Assembly (NCBI RefSeq): GCF_047675955.1 | Contig: NC_132915.1 | Location: forward strand, 49,118,026 to 49,182,025 | Reading direction: 5' to 3' | Length of the DNA stretch: 64,000 bases | Source of the DNA: Chlorocebus sabaeus | Lineage: Eukaryota; Chordata; Mammalia; Primates; Cercopithecidae | Shown here: positions 36,483-48,429 of the stretch, one piece after another | Numbering within the stretch: the stretch's first letter is position 1 | How the letters are laid out: each line of letters opens with the position of its first letter | Translations under genes and position numbers: made by a program | Notes under the pieces: model-generated | What the model was told of the DNA's origin: nothing | Database searches by the model: none | Seen by the model: only the letters and a program-made list of their open reading frames with translations

Positions 36483-36887
36483 GACAGTACTTCAATAAGA
36501 AAGAAAAGGATGTTAATGAGCAATAAGAAATCATCAGAAGGTACAAATCTCAACGGTAATAGTTAAGTACATAGAAAAACACAAAATGTTATAACACTGT
36601 AACTGTGGTGTATAAACTACTTTTAAGTAGAAAGATGAAATGATGAACCAATAATAATAATAAAAAAAAAAACCTGTCAAGACATAGTACAATCAGAAGG
36701 TATAAATAGTAACAATAAAAAATTAAAACATGGAAGTGATGAAGCTATGGGGTACAGTATTCCTTAGTTTTCTTTTTCTTGTTTGTTTGTGCAGTGTTAA
36801 GTTGTTATCAGCTTAAAATAATAGGCTATCAGATAGTATTTGCAAGCCTCATGGTAACCTCAAACCAAAAAATATGCAATGGGTACC

Positions 36888-37080
36888 CAACACGGTGAAA
36901 CCCCGTCTCTACTAAAAATACAAAAAAAAAACTAGCCGGGCGAGGTGGCGGGCGCCTGTAGTCCCAGCTACTCCGGAGGCTGAGGCAGGAGAATGGCGTA
37001 AACCCGGGAGGCGGAGCTTGCAGTGAGCTGAGATCCGGCCACTGCACTCCAGCCCGGGCTACAGAGCAAGACTCCGTCTC

Positions 37081-37109
<29 letters not shown>
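36888..37109 (+). mobile_element. 5'-truncated AluY, Old World monkey type, plus
   Basis: It begins mid left monomer at CAACACGGTGAAACCCCGTC and ends in 29 A. CTAGCCGGGCGAGGTGGCGG, GAGATCCGGCCACTGCACTC and GCCCGGGCTACAGAGC agree with the copy at 23905 in reverse. It separates ORF1 and ORF2 of the host L1. Confidence 0.93.
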
Positions 37110-37111
<2 letters not shown>

Positions 37112-37231
37112 AAAAGCAAGAAATTAAATCATATCTTCAGAGAAAATTACCTTCATTAAAAGGAATATAAGAAGGAAATAAAGAAAGAAGGAAGAGAAGG
37201 CCACAAAAGCAACCAGAAAATAAATAACAAA

Positions 37232-40200
37232 ATGACAGAAGTAAGTCTTTCCTACAAGAAACACACTTCACCTATAAAGACACATACTGACTGAAAATAA
37301 GGGGATGGAAAATGATATTCCATGTCATATGGAAGCCAAAAAAGAGCAGGAGTTGCTGTCCTTATACAAAATAGATTTCAAGACAAAAACTATAAGAGAG
37401 ACAAGGTCACTATAGAACGATAAAGGAGTCAATTCAGCAAGAATATTTAACAATTTAAAATATATATGCACCCAACACTGGAGCACTCAGATACATAAAG
37501 CAAATATTATCACAGCTAAAGAAAGAGATAGACCCCAATATGATAATAACTGAAGACCTCAACACCCCACTTTCAGCATTGACAGATCTTCAGACAGAAA
37601 ATCAGCAAAGAAACATTAGACTTAACTGTACTGTAGACCAAATGGCTCTAATAGATATTTACAGAACATTTCATCCAAGAACTGCAGGATACACATTCTT
37701 TTCCTCAGCACATGGATCGTTCTCAGAGAGAGACCATATGTTAGGTCACAAATCAAGTCTCAAAACACTCATAAAATTGAAATAATATCAAGCATCCTCT
37801 GACCATAATGGAATAAAACTAGAAATCAATAACAAGAGGAATTTTGGAAGCTATACAAATACATGGAAATTAAATATTCTTCTGAATGACCAGTGGGTAA
37901 ATTAAAAAATTAAGAAGGAAATTGAATTTTTAAAAACAAATGCTAACAGAAAAACAACTTACCAAAATCTATGCAATATAGCAAAAGTGGAACTATAAGG
38001 GAAGTTTATAGCTATAAGTGCCTACATCAAAAAAGAAAAACTTCAAATAAACAATCTGATGGTGTATCTTAAAGAACTAGAAAAAGAAATCCCAAATTAG
38101 TAGGATAAAAGAAATAATAAAGCTCAGAGCAGAAATAAGTAGAAATGAAGAAAATATAAAAGATCACTGAAACAAAAGTTGTTTTTTTTTGAAAAGTTAA
38201 ACAAAATTGACAGACCTTTAGCCAGACTAACAAAAAAAGAAGAAAAAAAAAAAAGAGAGAAGATTCAAACAAATAAAACCAGAGATGAAAAAGACATTAA
38301 AACTGATACTACAGAAATTCAAAGGATCATTAGTGGCTACTATGAGCAACTATATGCCAATAAATTGGAAAATCTAGAAAAAATGGACAAATCCCTGGAC
38401 ACGGGACAACTTACCAAGATCGAACCATGAAGAAATCCAAAACAATAACAAGCAATGAGATTGAAGCCATGATAAAAAGTCTTCCAATAAAGAAAAGCCT
38501 GACTCAATGGCTTTACTGCTGAATTCTACCAATATTTAAAGAACTAATACCAACCCTATTCAAACTATTCCAAAAAATAGAGGAGGCAGAGGGAATATTT
38601 CAAACTCATTCTACAAGACCAGTATGATACCCAAAAAAGACAAAGAACTAGCAAAAAACAAAACAAAACAAAACAAGACAAAAAAAAACAAAAAAGCAAA
38701 AAAAAAAAACAAACAAACAAACAAAAAAAAAAACTACAGGTCAATATGCCTGATGAATATTGATGCAAACACCCTCAACAGAATATTAGAAAAACAAATT
38801 CAACAATACATTAGCAAGGTCATTTATCATGACCAAATAGAATTTATCCCTTCAAAGCAAGGATAGTTCAATGTATGCAAATCAATTAATGTGATAGGTG
38901 ATATCAACAGAATGAAGGAGAAAAACCATATGTTAATTTCATTTGATAAAAAGGCATTTGGTTAAATTCAACATCCCTTCATGATAAAATCCCTCAAAAA
39001 AAATGGGTATAGAAGGAATATACTTCAGCATAATAAAAGCTACATATGACAGACCAACAGCTAGTATCATACTGAGTGGGGATAAACTGAAAGCCTTTCC
39101 TCTAAGATCTAGAACATGACAAGGATGCCCACTTTCATCATTGTTATTCATCATAGTACTGGAAATCCTAGCTGGAGTGATCAGATAAGAGAAAGATATA
39201 AAGGATATCCAAATTGGAAAGAAAAATGTCAAATTATCCTTGTTTGCAGATGTGATCTTATATTCGGAATAACCTAAAGACTCCACCACAAAATATCTAG
39301 AATTGATAAACAAATTTAATAAAGTTGCAGGATACAAAATCAACATATAAAGGTCAGTAGCCTGTCTATATGCCAACTGAACAAAGTGAAAAAGAAAATT
39401 TAAAAAGTAGTCCCATTTACAATAGCCACAAATAAAATTAAATACCTAGGAATCAACTTAACCAAATAAATGAAAAATCTCTATGATGAAAAACTATAAG
39501 TCACTGAGGAAAAAAATTGAAGAGGACACCAAAAAATGGAAAGGTATTCTATGTTGATGCATTGAAACAATCACTATTGTTAAAATGTCCATACTATCCA
39601 AAGTAATCTACAGATACAATGCAATTCCTGTAAAAATACCAACAACATTCTTCACAGAAATAGAAAAAGCAACCCTAAAAATCAATTCCAAATTTATATG
39701 GAACCACAAAAGACCCAGAATTGCCAAAGCTGTCCTAAGCAAAAAGGAAAACACTGTAGGAATCCCAGTACTTGACTTCAAATTATACTACAGTGATGTA
39801 GTAATCAAAACAGCATGGTACTAGCATAAAAACAGACACATAATGGAACAGAATAGAGAACCCAGAAACAAATCCACACACCTACAGTGAACTCCTTTTC
39901 CACAAAGGTGCCAAGAACATACCCTGGGGAAAAGATAGTCTCTTCAATAAATGGTGCTGAGAAAACTTGATATCCATATACAGAAGAATAAAACAAGTCC
40001 CCTATATCTTGCCATATACAAAAATCAAATAAAAATGGTTTAGACTTAAATCTGAGACCACAAATTGTGAAACTAGTACAGGGAAACATTGGGGAAATTC
40101 TCCAGGACTTCAGTCTGGGCAAATATTTTTTGAGCAATACCCCACAAGCACAGGCAACCAAAGGAAAAATGAACACATGAGATCATAGCAAGTTAAAAAG

Positions 40201-40978
40201 CTCTGCAAAGAAAAGGAAACAATAAACGAATTGAAGAGACAACCCACAGAATGGAGAAAATATTTGCAAACTATCCATCTGACAAGGGAATAACAACCAG
40301 AATATGTCAGGAGTGCAAACAACTCTACTGGGGAGAAAAATCTAATAATCCAATTTAAAAATGGGCAAAAGATTTGAATGAACCTTTCTCAAAAGAATAC
40401 ATACACATGGCAAACAGACATATGAAAAGGTGCTCAACATCATTAAACATCAGAGAAATGAAAATCAAAACTACAATGAGATGTCATGTCACTCAAGTTA
40501 AAATGGCTTGTATCCAAAAGACAGGAAATAACAAATCCTGGCAAGGATGTGGAGAAAAGAGAACCCTCATACACTGTTGGTGTGAATGTAAATTAGTACA
40601 GCCACTATGGAGAACAGTTTGAAAATTCCTCAAAAAACTAAAAATAGAATTAGCACAAAATCCAGCAACACCACTGCTGAGTATATACCCCAAAGAAAGG
40701 AAATCAATACATTGAAGCTATATTTGCACTCCCATGTTTGTTGTAGCACTGTTAACAATAGGAAAGATCTGGAAAAAACCTAAGTGTCCATCAACAGATG
40801 ACTGGATAAAGAGAATGTGGCATTTGTACACAATGGAGTATTATTCAGCCATAAAATATAACGAGATTCAGTCATTTGCAACAACATGGATGGAACTGGA
40901 GACCATTATGTTAGGTGAAATAAGCCAGGCACAAAAAGACAAACATCACCTGTTTTCACTTATTATTTGTAGTATCTA
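37232..40978 (+). pseudogene. L1 ORF2 pseudogene with damaged RT motif
   Basis: It begins ATGACAGAAGTAAGTC, then jumps to CCTACAAGAAACACACTTC, so roughly 150 bp of the N-terminal endonuclease coding appear deleted. The endonuclease C-part is open at 37540-37785 (DQMALIDIYRTFHP, FFSSAHGSFSERDHM). The RT region is fragmented. At 39242-39256 the catalytic FADD box reads FADVI because a codon is lost. The C-terminal region survives in frames at 39585-39824, 40374-40622 and 40734-40979. Non-functional. Confidence 0.85.
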
Positions 40979-41748
40979 AAAATCAAAACAATTGAACCCA
41001 TGGATATAGAGAGTAGAAGGCTGATTATTAGAGGTTGGGAAGGGTACTGGGGGGTCGGATGGGAGGTGGGAATGGTTAGTGGGTAAAAAAATGAATAAAT
41101 GAATAAGTCCTAGTATTTGATAACACAACAGGGTGACTGTGGTCAATAATAATTTAATTGTACATTTAAAAAATAACTAAGAGTATAATTGGATTGTTTG
41201 TAACACAAAGGAAAAATTATTGAGGGGATCTATAATACCCCATCTTTCATTATGTGACTATTATGCATTGCATGCCTGTATCAAAAAAACTCATGTACCC
41301 CATAAATATATACACCTGCTGTATACCCATAAAAATTAAAAATTAGAAAAAAAGAAGTGGCAAGAGCTGATATTCCATCATTTTTTCTTTAAGTAGCTTA
41401 TAGAATTCATCAGTGAAACAATCTGAGCCTGGGATTTACTTTGTGGGAACATTTCAAAATTTGAATTCAATTTACTTAGTTGTTAGAGGATTATTCAGAA
41501 TTCTCATTGCTTTTTGAATCAATTTCAGTAATTTGTGTCTTTCTAGGAATTTGTTCCTCTTATTTAAGTTGTCTAATTTGTTAGCATACAATTGTCATAA
41601 TATTCCTTTTTAATTTTGTTTCTCTTTCTAAGATTGCTAGTGCTGTCTCCTCTTTCATTCACGATTTTGGTAATTTGGTCCTTCCTCTTATCTTGGTTAG
41701 TCTACCCTAGTGTTTGTCAATGTTATTAATCATCAAAACAACTTTTAG

Positions 41749-42058
41749 GCCGGGCACAGTGGCTCACTCCTGTAATCCCAGCACTTTGGGAGGACAAGGC
41801 AGGCAGATCACTAGGTCAAGAGATCCAGACCATCCTGGCCAACATGGTGAAACCCCATGTCTACTAAAAATACACAAATTAGCTGGGCGTGGTGGTGCAC
41901 ACCTGTAGTCCCAGCTACTCGGGAGGCTGAGGCAGGAGAATCACTTGAACCTGGGAGGCGGAGGTTGCGGTGAGCCAAGATTGCCCCACTGCACTCCCGC
42001 CTGGGCAACAGAGCGAGATTGTCTCAAAAAAACAAAAAACAAAACAAAAACAAAAAAA
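41749..42058 (+). mobile_element. AluS/Y-type SINE, plus
   Basis: Dimeric Alu starting GGCCGGGCACAGTGGCTCAC, with the middle A-rich ACTAAAAATACACAAATTAG and a tail of AAAC/AAAAC units. Confidence 0.93.
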
Positions 42059-43103
42059 CTTCTGGTTTTGTTTTAAAATTGTGTTTTGTGTTTTGATTTT
42101 TCTACTTCATTTATTTTTATTCTATTATTTATCCTTTACTTTTGCTTGTTTTGGGTTTATTGTGCGCCTTATTTTACATTTTTAGGTTGAAACTTAAGTT
42201 ATTGATTTGAGTACTTTCTTCTTTCAGATATAGGAGCTTAAAACAGTAACTTCTCTCTAATAGTTGCATTCACTAATTATATATTATAATAAGCATTATG
42301 CAACCCATAAATTTTGAAAAAAATTGTTTTCATTAAGTTCAATGTATTTTTAATTTTTTTTTCTTGTGATTTATTCTTTGATCTGTTAGAGGCTTATTGT
42401 TTGTTTTTCAAAGATTCTATTGTGAATCTAATTTAATTTCATCAAGATTTGTGAACATACTTTTTATGATTTTGATATTTGTAAATGTATTGAGACTTGT
42501 TTTGCGGCCCAGCATATGGTTTTATATGGTTCATGCTGGAAAATTATCTATGTATGCTTGGAAAGAATTTGCCTTCTGCAGTCACAGGATGGAATATTCT
42601 ATAAATGTTAGTTAGGTCAATTTGATTAATGTTGTTGTGCAAGTCTTTTATGTCCTTGTTAATTTTCTGTCTAGCTGTTCTTTCCGTTTTTTAGAGTGGG
42701 ATATTATTTTTGTCTATTTCTCTTTTCAGTTCTGCTCATTTTTTTAGTTAATATATTTTGAGCCTTTGTTTTTAGTTGTGTATATATTTATAATTGCTAC
42801 ATCTTCCTAGTCATATTCACCCTGGTTTCATTATGAAATGACCCTGTTTGTCTCTAGTAATTTTTCTCGTTCTGAAGTCTATATTTTCTTATACTAATTT
42901 AGCAACTCTAGCTCTCTTTTGGTTACTCATTGTATGGTATATCATTTTCCATTATTTTACTTTTAACCTATTTGCTTTTTTGAATGAAATATGTGTCACT
43001 TTCATTCAAAACTGAGTCTTTAAAAAAAATCTAGGCTGATAACTCTCTGCTTTTTGAGTGGGTATTTAGTTCATGCACAATTAATGTAGTTATTTATGTG
43101 GGA

Positions 43104-43398
43104 TTTTTTGTTGTTGTTGAGGCATGGTCTCACTCTGTCACCCACACTGGGGTGCAGTGGCAGGAGCACAGCTTCCTGCAGCCTTGACCACCTGGGCTCA
43201 AGTGATCCTCTGGCCTCAGCCTCCTGAGTAGCTGGGACCAAAGGCATGTGCCACTATTCCTGGCTAATTTGTTATTATTAGCGGAGACGAGGTCTCCCTA
43301 TGGTACCTAGGCTGATCTCAAACTCCTAGGCTCAAGCGATTCTCCTGCCTTGGACTCCCAAGGTGCTGGGATTACAGGCTGGAGCTACTGCACCCAGT
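43104..43398 (-). mobile_element. AluJ-type SINE, minus
   Basis: Reverse-complement Alu: TTGTTGTTGTTGAGGCATGG, GCAGCCTTGACCACCTGGGC, GCTGGGATTACAGGCTGGAG. The target-site duplication, TATTTATG(TG)GGATTT, flanks it with a small difference. Inserted in the L1M. Confidence 0.9.
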
Positions 43399-44126
43399 CT
43401 ATTTATGGGATTTATGCCTGCTATTTGGCCTTCTCTTGTTTCATATATTTTAGCCTCCACTATTTTTGACAATAATTCACCTCTTACTCATATTTTTGTT
43501 CTCTTGTACTTGAGTATTCATTTTTCTGTTGCTCCTTTCAAGATTTTTTCTTTGTCCTTCAGTAGTCTGACTATGACTACAATAGTTTTTTGTCCTTCTG
43601 TTCTCCTTTCACTAACTTTTACAGATTCCATAAATGTTTTTGGTGTAACATTTTAATTCTTTTGTTGATTTTTAAAAATTATAATTTCAAAGTTAATTTT
43701 TTAGTGGTTTCTGTACATATTACAATGTGTATCTTAATTTATCATAATCTATTTCAGAATGATACTGAGTCCTGATAATTAAAAAAGCTGTGTCCTTTTC
43801 CTCCCTCTTCCTTTGTGCTATCTTTGTCATATGTGTGACAACTCTATATGTCATAAATCCAACAATAGTATAATTATTATAAAGTTATATCTTCTTAAAA
43901 AGTTAAAAGAAAAATATCTTTATGGAGCTTTTGTATTTTCCCACAAATTTATCATATTTAGTGTCTTTCATTTCTTTGTGTACATTCAAGCTACTGTCTC
44001 GTGTCACTTCCTTTCAATCTGAAGGACTTCCTTTAGTATTTATGGAAAGTAAGTCTCCTAGCAAGGAATTTGCTTAGTCTTTCTTCATCTAGGGATTTCT
44101 ACACTTCATCCATACTTTTGAAGGAG

Positions 44127-45240
44127 AGAATTTTAAAAAATGAAATATTATCACATAATATAACACTCTCTCTGGTAAAATTTACAGTTCAGTCTTTTTT
44201 TAGTTTACTCACATTGTTCTGCAGCCATCACTCTATCTAGTTTTAGAACATTTCACCATCTCACAAAAGAAACCCTGTACGCATTAGTAGTTATTCCTCA
44301 ATTTTCCCTCCCCTTAGTTTCTGGAAGCTACCAGTCCACTTTCTTTATGGATTTTCCTGTTCTAGACATTTCGTACAAATGGAATCATAGCCTTCTGTGA
44401 CTAGTTTCTTTTATTTAGCATAATGTTTTCAACGCTCATCCATGTTATAGCATGTAACCACAGTGTTCCATTCTTTTTATGGCTGAATAATATTCCATTG
44501 TACACATATAACACATCTTGTTTATTGATTCATCAGTTGATGAACATTTGGGTTATTTCTACTTTTTAGCTATTATGAATAATGCTGCTATGAACATTTA
44601 TGTACAAGTTTTTGTAGGGATATATGTTTTCATTTCTCTTAGGTATATACTTAGGAGTAGTATTACTGAGTCATATGGTAATCCTGTGTTTAATCTTTTA
44701 GGGAACTAGCACACTGTTTTCCACAGTGGCTGTACCATTTTACTATCCCACCAGCAGTGTATGTGGATTCCAGTTTCTAAACATTCTCACTAGTACTTGT
44801 TATTTTCCATTTTGTGACTATAGCCATCCTATTAGGTGTGAAGTTGTGTCTTCTAGTTTTCATTTATATTTACATCATGGATGATAATGCTGAGCATATT
44901 TTCCTGCATTTGTTGGCCATTTGTATATCTACTTTGGAGAAATGTCTATTCAGATCCTTTGCCTGTTTTTAAATTGGGTTATTTTTCTTTTTATTGTTGA
45001 GTTGCAAGAGTTATTTATGTATTTTGGTTACAAGTCCCTTATCAGCTTATATGATTTCCAAATATTTTTTCCCATTCTCTGGGATGTCTTTTGACTTTCT
45101 TGATAATGTTCTTTGATGTACAAAACTTTTAATTTTAGTTTCAATTTTTTTCTGTTGTTTGTGCTTTTGCTCTCATATCTAAGAAACTATTGCCTAATCC
45201 AAGGTCAGAAAGACACCTGTGTTTTTTCAAAGAGTTTTAT
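44127..45240 (-). mobile_element. L1ME-type element nested in L1M, minus
   Basis: It starts with 3' UTR landmarks (GTAAAATTTACAGTTCAGTC), then ORF2 C-terminal antisense: GCTGAATAATATTCCATTGT, AGTTGATGAACATTTGGGTT. Outer L1M sequence reads CTTTTGAAGGAGAG before it and CTTTTGAATGATAG after it, consistent with a decayed target-site duplication. Confidence 0.72.
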
Positions 45241-45650
45241 AGTTTGGCTTTTGAATGATAGTTTTGCTGAATATAAAATTTTTGGTTGGGAGTTCTTTCC
45301 TTTCCATTCTTTGAATATGTAATTCCACTGCCTTCTGACCTCCATTATTTCTGACAATAAGTTATCCATTATTCATATTATTGTTAACTGAACATAATTC
45401 ATTTTTTCTTGCTGCTTGCAAGATTTTTTTGTCTTTCAGCAATTTGACTATAAATTGTTTAGACATGAATTCCTTTTATGTTGATGCTACTTTGGGTTTG
45501 TTTAGATTTATCCAGTTTGAAGGACAGAAAGATTGGTGTTGTTCCACTAGTAGTTTTTTCTTTCTGTTCTTCAAATGGGATACATTCTATTGGTATACCT
45601 TTAAATTCACTGTATCTTTCTGCTGCTATCACAAATCTGCACTTGAACCC
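45241..45650 (-). mobile_element. Older L1 (L1M-type), minus, right part
   Basis: TTTTGCTGAATATAAAATTT, CATTCTTTGAATATGTAATT and TTCAGCAATTTGACTATAAA continue the L1M antisense ORF2 interrupted at 44126. The right boundary is approximate. Confidence 0.7.
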
Positions 45651-47336
45651 CTCTGGTGAATTTGCCATTTCAGTTAATGATGTGTTTTTCAATTTCATAA
45701 TATCCATTTTATTCATATTTGTATATGTGTGTGTATGTGTGTAGATACTATATATTGCATGAAACAATATATAAGATTAGTTGTTAATTGAAAAAAGTTA
45801 GGTTAAAACTATGTATAGAAGATACTTTGTGTAAAAATGAGGTATTTTTATTATTATTTATCTATTTATCTATACTTGTGTTTTCATAGAATGTTTTTGG
45901 AATAACAATAGTTTTTCTGGAAGGGGCAAGAGAATTTGGGATATTATCTGGAGAAAAGATACATTTTATTGTAAGCTCATTTTTACTGATTATTTTTTTA
46001 AATACGCAAAATTTTCTTATTTGGTGGCAAAAACTGCTTACAGTTAAAGAACATATTTAACAAACTTACAATTTGTAAGTTTTTTTTTTTTTTTATGGTC
46101 TTCTTTGGTTTGCTCCTAGTACATAGTCCTGTGGTTGTTATATATCAGGATTCTCTTGGTGTATGGACCAATTAATTTTATTGACTAGATGGGGCCCAAA
46201 GCTGGCATTTGACCAGGTGCACTGGGAGTCAGGTCCAATTGTGGAACCTGGTGGCAAGGATGGTATGGTCTAAAAGGATGCTAGAGAGCTCCAATATGTA
46301 GTAACAGGAAGGCAGGCAGTAACTACGGGAAATATAGGAACATGCATTGTTTAGAGATTCAGGCAGTTACTCAGCTTTGGAAACTTTTGAGATCTCATTC
46401 CATAGACTGCAATCCAGGGAGGAGACTCAAGGCCTTGGAAGGAGATGGAGTTCTCAGTATTCTGGTGATTATGCCTAATTCCTCACTTCAAATCATTCAG
46501 AAGGATAAAGGAGGAGTTCTCACTCTCACTGGTCAGGTGCCAGCACACAGACAGACATTTCTAGTGACTGAGGTTGTTGTACCAGAAGATCATATGTATG
46601 CATGTGGTACCTTCTTTTCTATTTCCTGCTGTCTGTCTCAGGTCATTTTCCTCAGCTCTCCTCTCATTTTCTATTCTTCACTGTACTCACCTTCTCTATA
46701 GGGCTCTGAGAGGAGGTTGCTGATGTGTTTTCATTTGTGATAACTCCCTGCCAAGGCCTTGATCCTGAACTCTGTGCTGTAATTCAGTTTTATACAGATG
46801 TAGACATTTGAGCAGTAGGGCCTCGTACAAATAGTATAATATTTACCTGTTTCTTATAGCTAATAATCCTTGTTGTATATGGCAGCTCTATTGGAAACTT
46901 CAAGTGGAAGGGATAATTGACAGAGCAGGATTTTGGCAGTCCTGGGTCTTCTTGTAAAAATATTCCCTTATACCGTAGCAATTTCATAGCAAGTGCTAAC
47001 AGGGATCAGAGAAGAATCAAGTTTTCAGAGCCCCGGTAATAAAGTCAGTCCTGTAGTGCTGGAGATTAGCTCCTTAAATCCCTCATGTCTAAATTCAAGA
47101 TTGTTAAGAGATCTGAACTGGTCAGAGATGGTGGTTAATGGTTAGGTGGGAAGAAGAAGAATAATTAAAGGCATTATAGAAATAAGCATAATCATTAAAA
47201 ATCAAGTTGTTTGTCCCTCTGTGTTTGAACTCAGAAAGTCTGAAGAAGCAGTATGGCTTTAGTGGGAAAGGATTGGATTATGAAATCAGGTTTGAATTTT
47301 CTGCCATGCATTAAATAGTTGAATCTAAGTACTTTG
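45651..47336. other. Unique sequence
   Basis: No recognised repeat apart from short TG and T runs (about 45726-45742 and 46081-46094). A 119-codon plus frame at 46342-46701 has no family resemblance and no flanking splice sites I trust. Confidence 0.4.
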
Positions 47337-47625
47337 TCCTTCCTTCCTTCCTTCCTTCCTTCCTTCCTTCCTTCCTTCCTTCCTTCCTTCCTTCCTTCCT
47401 TCCTTCCTCCCTCCCTCCCTTCTCCCTCTTTCTTTCTCCTTTCTCTTTCTCCTTCTCTCTTTCTTTCCCTTCTTTCTCTCTCTCTCTTTCTTTTTCTTTC
47501 TTTCTTTTGCTCTCTCTCCCTTCCCTTCCCTTTCCTTTCCTTTCCTTTTCCTTTTCCTTTTCCTTTCCCTTTCCCTTTCCCTTTTCTTTTCCTTTCCTTT
47601 CCTTTTTCTTTCCTTCTTTCTCTAG
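47337..47625 (+). repeat. Long pure-pyrimidine tract, (CCTT)n to (CTTTC)n
   Basis: About 290 bases of almost only C and T on the plus strand: roughly 17 TTCC units, CTCCCTCC, then irregular CTTTCTTTCT and CCTTTCCTTTTC motifs. It is followed by GAGACAGGGTCTCA, the start of a reverse-complement Alu, so it may have grown from the poly-T end of a very short Alu insertion. A mirror-repeat polypyrimidine tract of this size can form triplex H-DNA. Confidence 0.92.
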
Positions 47626-47639
47626 AGACAGGGTCTCAT

Positions 47640-48054
47640 ATTCAGAAGAGAAGCTTCACCTCCTAAAAGGAGGGATTAGATTCTACTATGTATGAATTTT
47701 AGAGACAAAATTCAGTTTTATTATGAGAATTTTGAGCCTACCCATAGTAATGGTGGGGAAGGGGGATAAAGTATATTACACAGCACTGAAGCTGCAAAAC
47801 GGTCTGACTGAACTCCATGTACTTGCCGAATGCCCCAAATCACCAAATCACCACCTCTCAATATCCATAAAATCCCAGTTTCTAAAAACAACACTTATTG
47901 GCTGCTTTAACGATAATTTGTGCAACTTGTTTCTCTAGATCAGCAATTTTTAAAATTTCTGAAGCCATAAATCCCTTTAAACAATGGCTGAAAGCTACAG
48001 ATTCCAATTTAAGGTAAAAATTCTGTAAACTCGTACATATGATATTTTTCTTTT
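47640..48054. other. Unique sequence
   Basis: No recognised repeat or gene. Confidence 0.4.
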
Positions 48055-48268
48055 TCTTTTTTTCTTTTTTTTTTGAGACGGAGTCTGGCTCTGTCACCCA
48101 GGCTGGAGTGCAGTGGCATGATTTTGGCTCACTGCAATCTCTGCCTCCCGTGTTTAAGCAATTCTCCTGCCTCAGCCTTCCGAGTAACTGGGATTACAGG
48201 TATCAGCCACTACACCCAGCCAATTTTTGTATTTTTAGTAGAGCCGGGGTTTCACCATGTTGGCCAGG
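48055..48268 (-). mobile_element. 5'-truncated AluS-type SINE, minus
   Basis: Poly-T, GAGACGGAGTCTGGCTCTG to GTTTCACCATGTTGGCCAGG, then host sequence. A short duplication ATATTTTTC flanks it (about 48040 and 48269). Confidence 0.88.
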
Positions 48269-48429
48269 CATATTTTTCAATCAATACAATTCATTGCTCT
48301 GGAAATTTATTTCCTCCACAAATATGGAATAGAGAAGTGTTGCCCAGAAAAGCTAATATTTCCCATTCTTATTTTTCATCTAAATGTAATTGAATACTTG
48401 CGAGAAAAGTCCAAAAATTCAAACAAAAT

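Larger units (their letters stand above)
33602..41345 (+). mobile_element. Near-complete L1 (L1PB/L1MA-type), plus
   Basis: 5' UTR from GAGGGGTAGAGCAAGATGAT (33605), ORF1 about 35583-36482, an intergenic spacer hit by an AluY, ORF2 37232-40978, 3' UTR to about 41345 ending CATAAAAATTAAAAATTAG. It abuts the A-rich tail of the preceding L1. Old and inactive, with many stops, frameshifts and an internal deletion at the ORF2 start. Confidence 0.9.
41350..44126 (-). mobile_element. Older L1 (L1M-type), minus, left part
   Basis: Antisense ORF2: CAATTTCAGTAATTTGTGTC, TAAGTTGTCTAATTTGTTAG, GGAATATTCTATAAATGTTA, CTTTCAGATATAGGAGCTTA. It is interrupted by an AluS (41749-42058), an AluJ (43104-43398) and a nested L1ME beginning at about 44127. 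It resumes at about 45240. Confidence 0.8.

Noticed and set aside
46342..46701. 119-codon open frame
   Set aside because: No recognisable domain, no splice support and no compositional signal; likely chance.
47319..47666. 115-codon Phe/Leu/Ser/Pro-rich frame
   Set aside because: Pure translation of the polypyrimidine tract.
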